A stretch of 5,840 bases of DNA from an archaeon (GTDB lineage Archaea > Nanobdellota > Nanobdellia > Woesearchaeales > GW2011-AR9): positions 1 through 5,840 of the forward strand of contig JAHFRS010000075.1 in NCBI GenBank assembly GCA_023266155.1. Reading direction: 5' to 3'. This document shows, piece by piece, positions 4,654-5,840 of the stretch. A program made the position numbers and the translations under genes. The notes under the pieces are model-generated. The model ran no database searches. It saw only the letters and a program-made list of their open reading frames with translations, and was not told where the DNA came from. Each line of letters opens with the position of its first letter. Position 1 is the first letter of the stretch.

Positions 4654-4680
4654 CTTTTTATAATAGTAGTTTAGAAACTA
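4654..4680 (-). promoter_or_regulatory. Promoter of the GNAT gene with adjoining inverted repeat
   Basis: On the minus strand TTATAAAAAG (4654-4663) is a good archaeal TATA box and would give a start near 4632 and a leader of about 105 bases. Directly upstream lies the perfect inverted repeat TAGTTTCTAAACTA (4667-4680; 6-base arms, 2-base centre), where a regulator could assist or block TBP/TFB binding. The rest of the 273-base gap (4534-4806) shows only minor hairpins, such as AGCAAA/TTTGCT at 4702-4715, and no gene. Confidence 0.45.
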
Positions 4681-4806
4681 TATTTCATAGAATATGCTGT
4701 CAGCAAAAGTTTGCTTGAAATAATCATTAACAGGTGATAATTACTTGCTGGAATAGTGCTTCTGGATGGTAAATTCTTCTTTGTTTGCCAATCTTTGTTC
4801 TAAACT

Positions 4807-5766
4807 TTACCCTAAATTATCCAGGATATCATGGGCATTCGTGGCGTTCAAGTATTCCACTACTTCCCGATTTTCTTTTCTTAACAGAAAATTCATCCGC
4901 AGCGCCTGCCGTTCGGCATTACTCACGCGGGCCAGCTGGTCGGCAAGAATCAAGCCATAGGGGTAGCCCAGAAAGAGGGCATCATCACTCTGAGCAGCGA
5001 GCAGCGCCAGAATACGATTATCTCCCTCGCTATTTCTCTGGAAGCGAAAAATATGTTTAGCCTGTGGGTGCAGTTTGACAAAAGATGTTTTGTTGTCCAC
5101 GTCATACTGCCAGCACCCTGACGGGCTTAATTTTCTCAGCAGGACGGTGGGATTGTTTCCAGAGGTCGTAAATAACGCGGACGTTTTCGCCAGGGCACAG
5201 GCGGTCTCTTTAATGCGGGCCAGGTAGTGTTCTTCCCCGGAGAAAGTAGCTTCAAGAGTGCCATCAAGAATTGTAAAGTCAGTATTGATCTGCGCGGCAA
5301 GATGTAACTCGGCCAACCGCCGGGCCATATTCGCTATTCTCGTAATGGGTGCTCGTTCTATCCCTGTTTTTATTGAAAGATCCATGGAAGAAATAAACAG
5401 ATCCCCGCCGGCGATCAAAGGTTGGTTGTCCAACGGGAAAAAAGTGCTTTCATAAAAGATCTCCTCGTTTTTCCATATCGCTTTGGTGAACAGATAAAAT
5501 TCCTGTTTTTGGTATCCTTTTTTCGTGCGGCCAGAGAATGTTTGAGCCACGATGCGGATGAAACTGAGGCAGAAATTTCCCGCGGAAAGAATTTCGGCTT
5601 GCCCGCCATCAATAAAAGTGCTGGTGTTGGCAGAGAAATTGGTCGTGGCCAGAATGGGATTGAACTTATTTTTGTCAATGGGGAAGAGTTTTCCATCCAG
5701 GATCAGCTGGTCATGCTCAGGAAACTGCAGTTGCTGCCGGATGGCCTGAGAGATGTTGCTGAGCAT
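4807..5766 (-). CDS. nurA: NurA-type DNA end-processing nuclease
   Basis: NurA is a 5'-3' exonuclease/endonuclease that works inside the ring of the HerA helicase to resect DNA double-strand breaks before homologous recombination in archaea. The 319-residue length is typical. Motif I is FIDGGQAE (51-58), with the metal-binding aspartate expected at D53. The second acidic motif is ILDGTLEA (166-173, D168). Also present are LAKTSALFTTSG (192-203) and the C-terminal block LGYPYGLILADQLARVSNAE (266-285), ending NAHDILDNLG. H312 could be the C-terminal catalytic histidine of the family, but I could not align it. No export signal. The only ATG in frame is at 5766 (frame opens at 5835), with no clear Shine-Dalgarno site but a TATA-like box about 31 bases upstream. 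HerA, Mre11 and Rad50, its usual partners, are not visible and would have to lie beyond 5840 or elsewhere. G+C is higher than in the plus-strand unknown pair. Confidence 0.9.
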   Translation of the reverse strand: MLSNISQAIRQQLQFPEHDQLILDGKLFPIDKNKFNPILATTNFSANTSTFIDGGQAEILSAGNFCLSFIRIVAQTFSGRTKKGYQKQEFYLFTKAIWKNEEIFYESTFFPLDNQPLIAGGDLFISSMDLSIKTGIERAPITRIANMARRLAELHLAAQINTDFTILDGTLEATFSGEEHYLARIKETACALAKTSALFTTSGNNPTVLLRKLSPSGCWQYDVDNKTSFVKLHPQAKHIFRFQRNSEGDNRILALLAAQSDDALFLGYPYGLILADQLARVSNAERQALRMNFLLRKENREVVEYLNATNAHDILDNLG

Positions 5767-5791
5767 CCTTTTCTGGAACCGGCTGGCCTTC

Positions 5792-5801
5792 TTAATATTT
5801 T
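5792..5801 (-). promoter_or_regulatory. Possible TATA box before nurA
   Basis: AAAATATTAA on the minus strand, centred about 31 bases before the ATG at 5766, would give a leader of about 5 bases, matching the lack of a Shine-Dalgarno site. The 74 bases from 5767 to the window end hold no gene start that I can support, though an upstream gene could end just outside. Confidence 0.3.
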
Positions 5802-5840
5802 GTGTACTGAAGAAGGGTTGGTTAAGAAGTACGTATTAAG

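Noticed and set aside
4680..4740. 18-codon minus-strand ORF and box C/D-like motifs (ATGATTA with CTGA)
   Set aside because: The ORF lacks initiation signals and lies upstream of the likely transcript start. The C/D-like boxes lack the internal pair and terminal stem.
5415..5696. 93-codon minus-strand frame overlapping nurA
   Set aside because: It is a shifted-frame shadow of nurA, whose motifs are continuous in the other frame; the same applies to the plus-strand frames between 4766 and 5749.

Overview
The window most likely comes from an archaeon, probably of the DPANN group (Woesearchaeota-like). The main evidence is a 319-residue NurA-type nuclease on the minus strand (4807-5766). Supporting evidence is a surface lipoprotein with two phospholipase D HKD motifs in a CPxxxC-rich arrangement, and several gene starts that carry an archaeal TATA-like box about 26-31 bases upstream, as leaderless archaeal genes do. 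The lineage is recalled from family patterns, not from a search.

Layout. Positions 1-2118 (plus strand) hold two overlapping genes (ATGA junction at 1381-1384): a 437-residue soluble protein and a 245-residue membrane-associated protein, neither recognised. They are visibly more A+T-rich than the rest of the window. Positions 2119-2254 are intergenic, with a small repeat/hairpin and an A+T-rich box. Positions 2255-3301 (plus) encode the PLD-like lipoprotein, which converges tail-to-tail, 7 bases apart, on a small helical protein gene (minus, stop at 3309).

Positions 3597-3862 are a leader/intergenic region packed with inverted repeats: a perfect 12-bp inverted repeat, two adjacent 31-base hairpins with different but self-complementary inner stems, and a 12-bp imperfect inverted repeat overlapping the end of the next gene. 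Positions 3863-4054 (minus) hold two unlisted micro-ORFs, of 24 and 37 codons, both encoding single hydrophobic segments. Positions 4102-4527 (minus) encode a GNAT acetyltransferase, 4534-4806 are its promoter/leader region, and 4807-5766 encode NurA.

How the genes work together: NurA normally acts with the HerA helicase in DNA end processing, but HerA is not in view. The GNAT, the two micro-ORFs and the small helical gene all lie in the same orientation downstream of NurA and could be partly co-transcribed. The micro-ORFs plus the structured DNA beside them are the strongest candidate for something undescribed. The plus-strand unknown pair is the second candidate.
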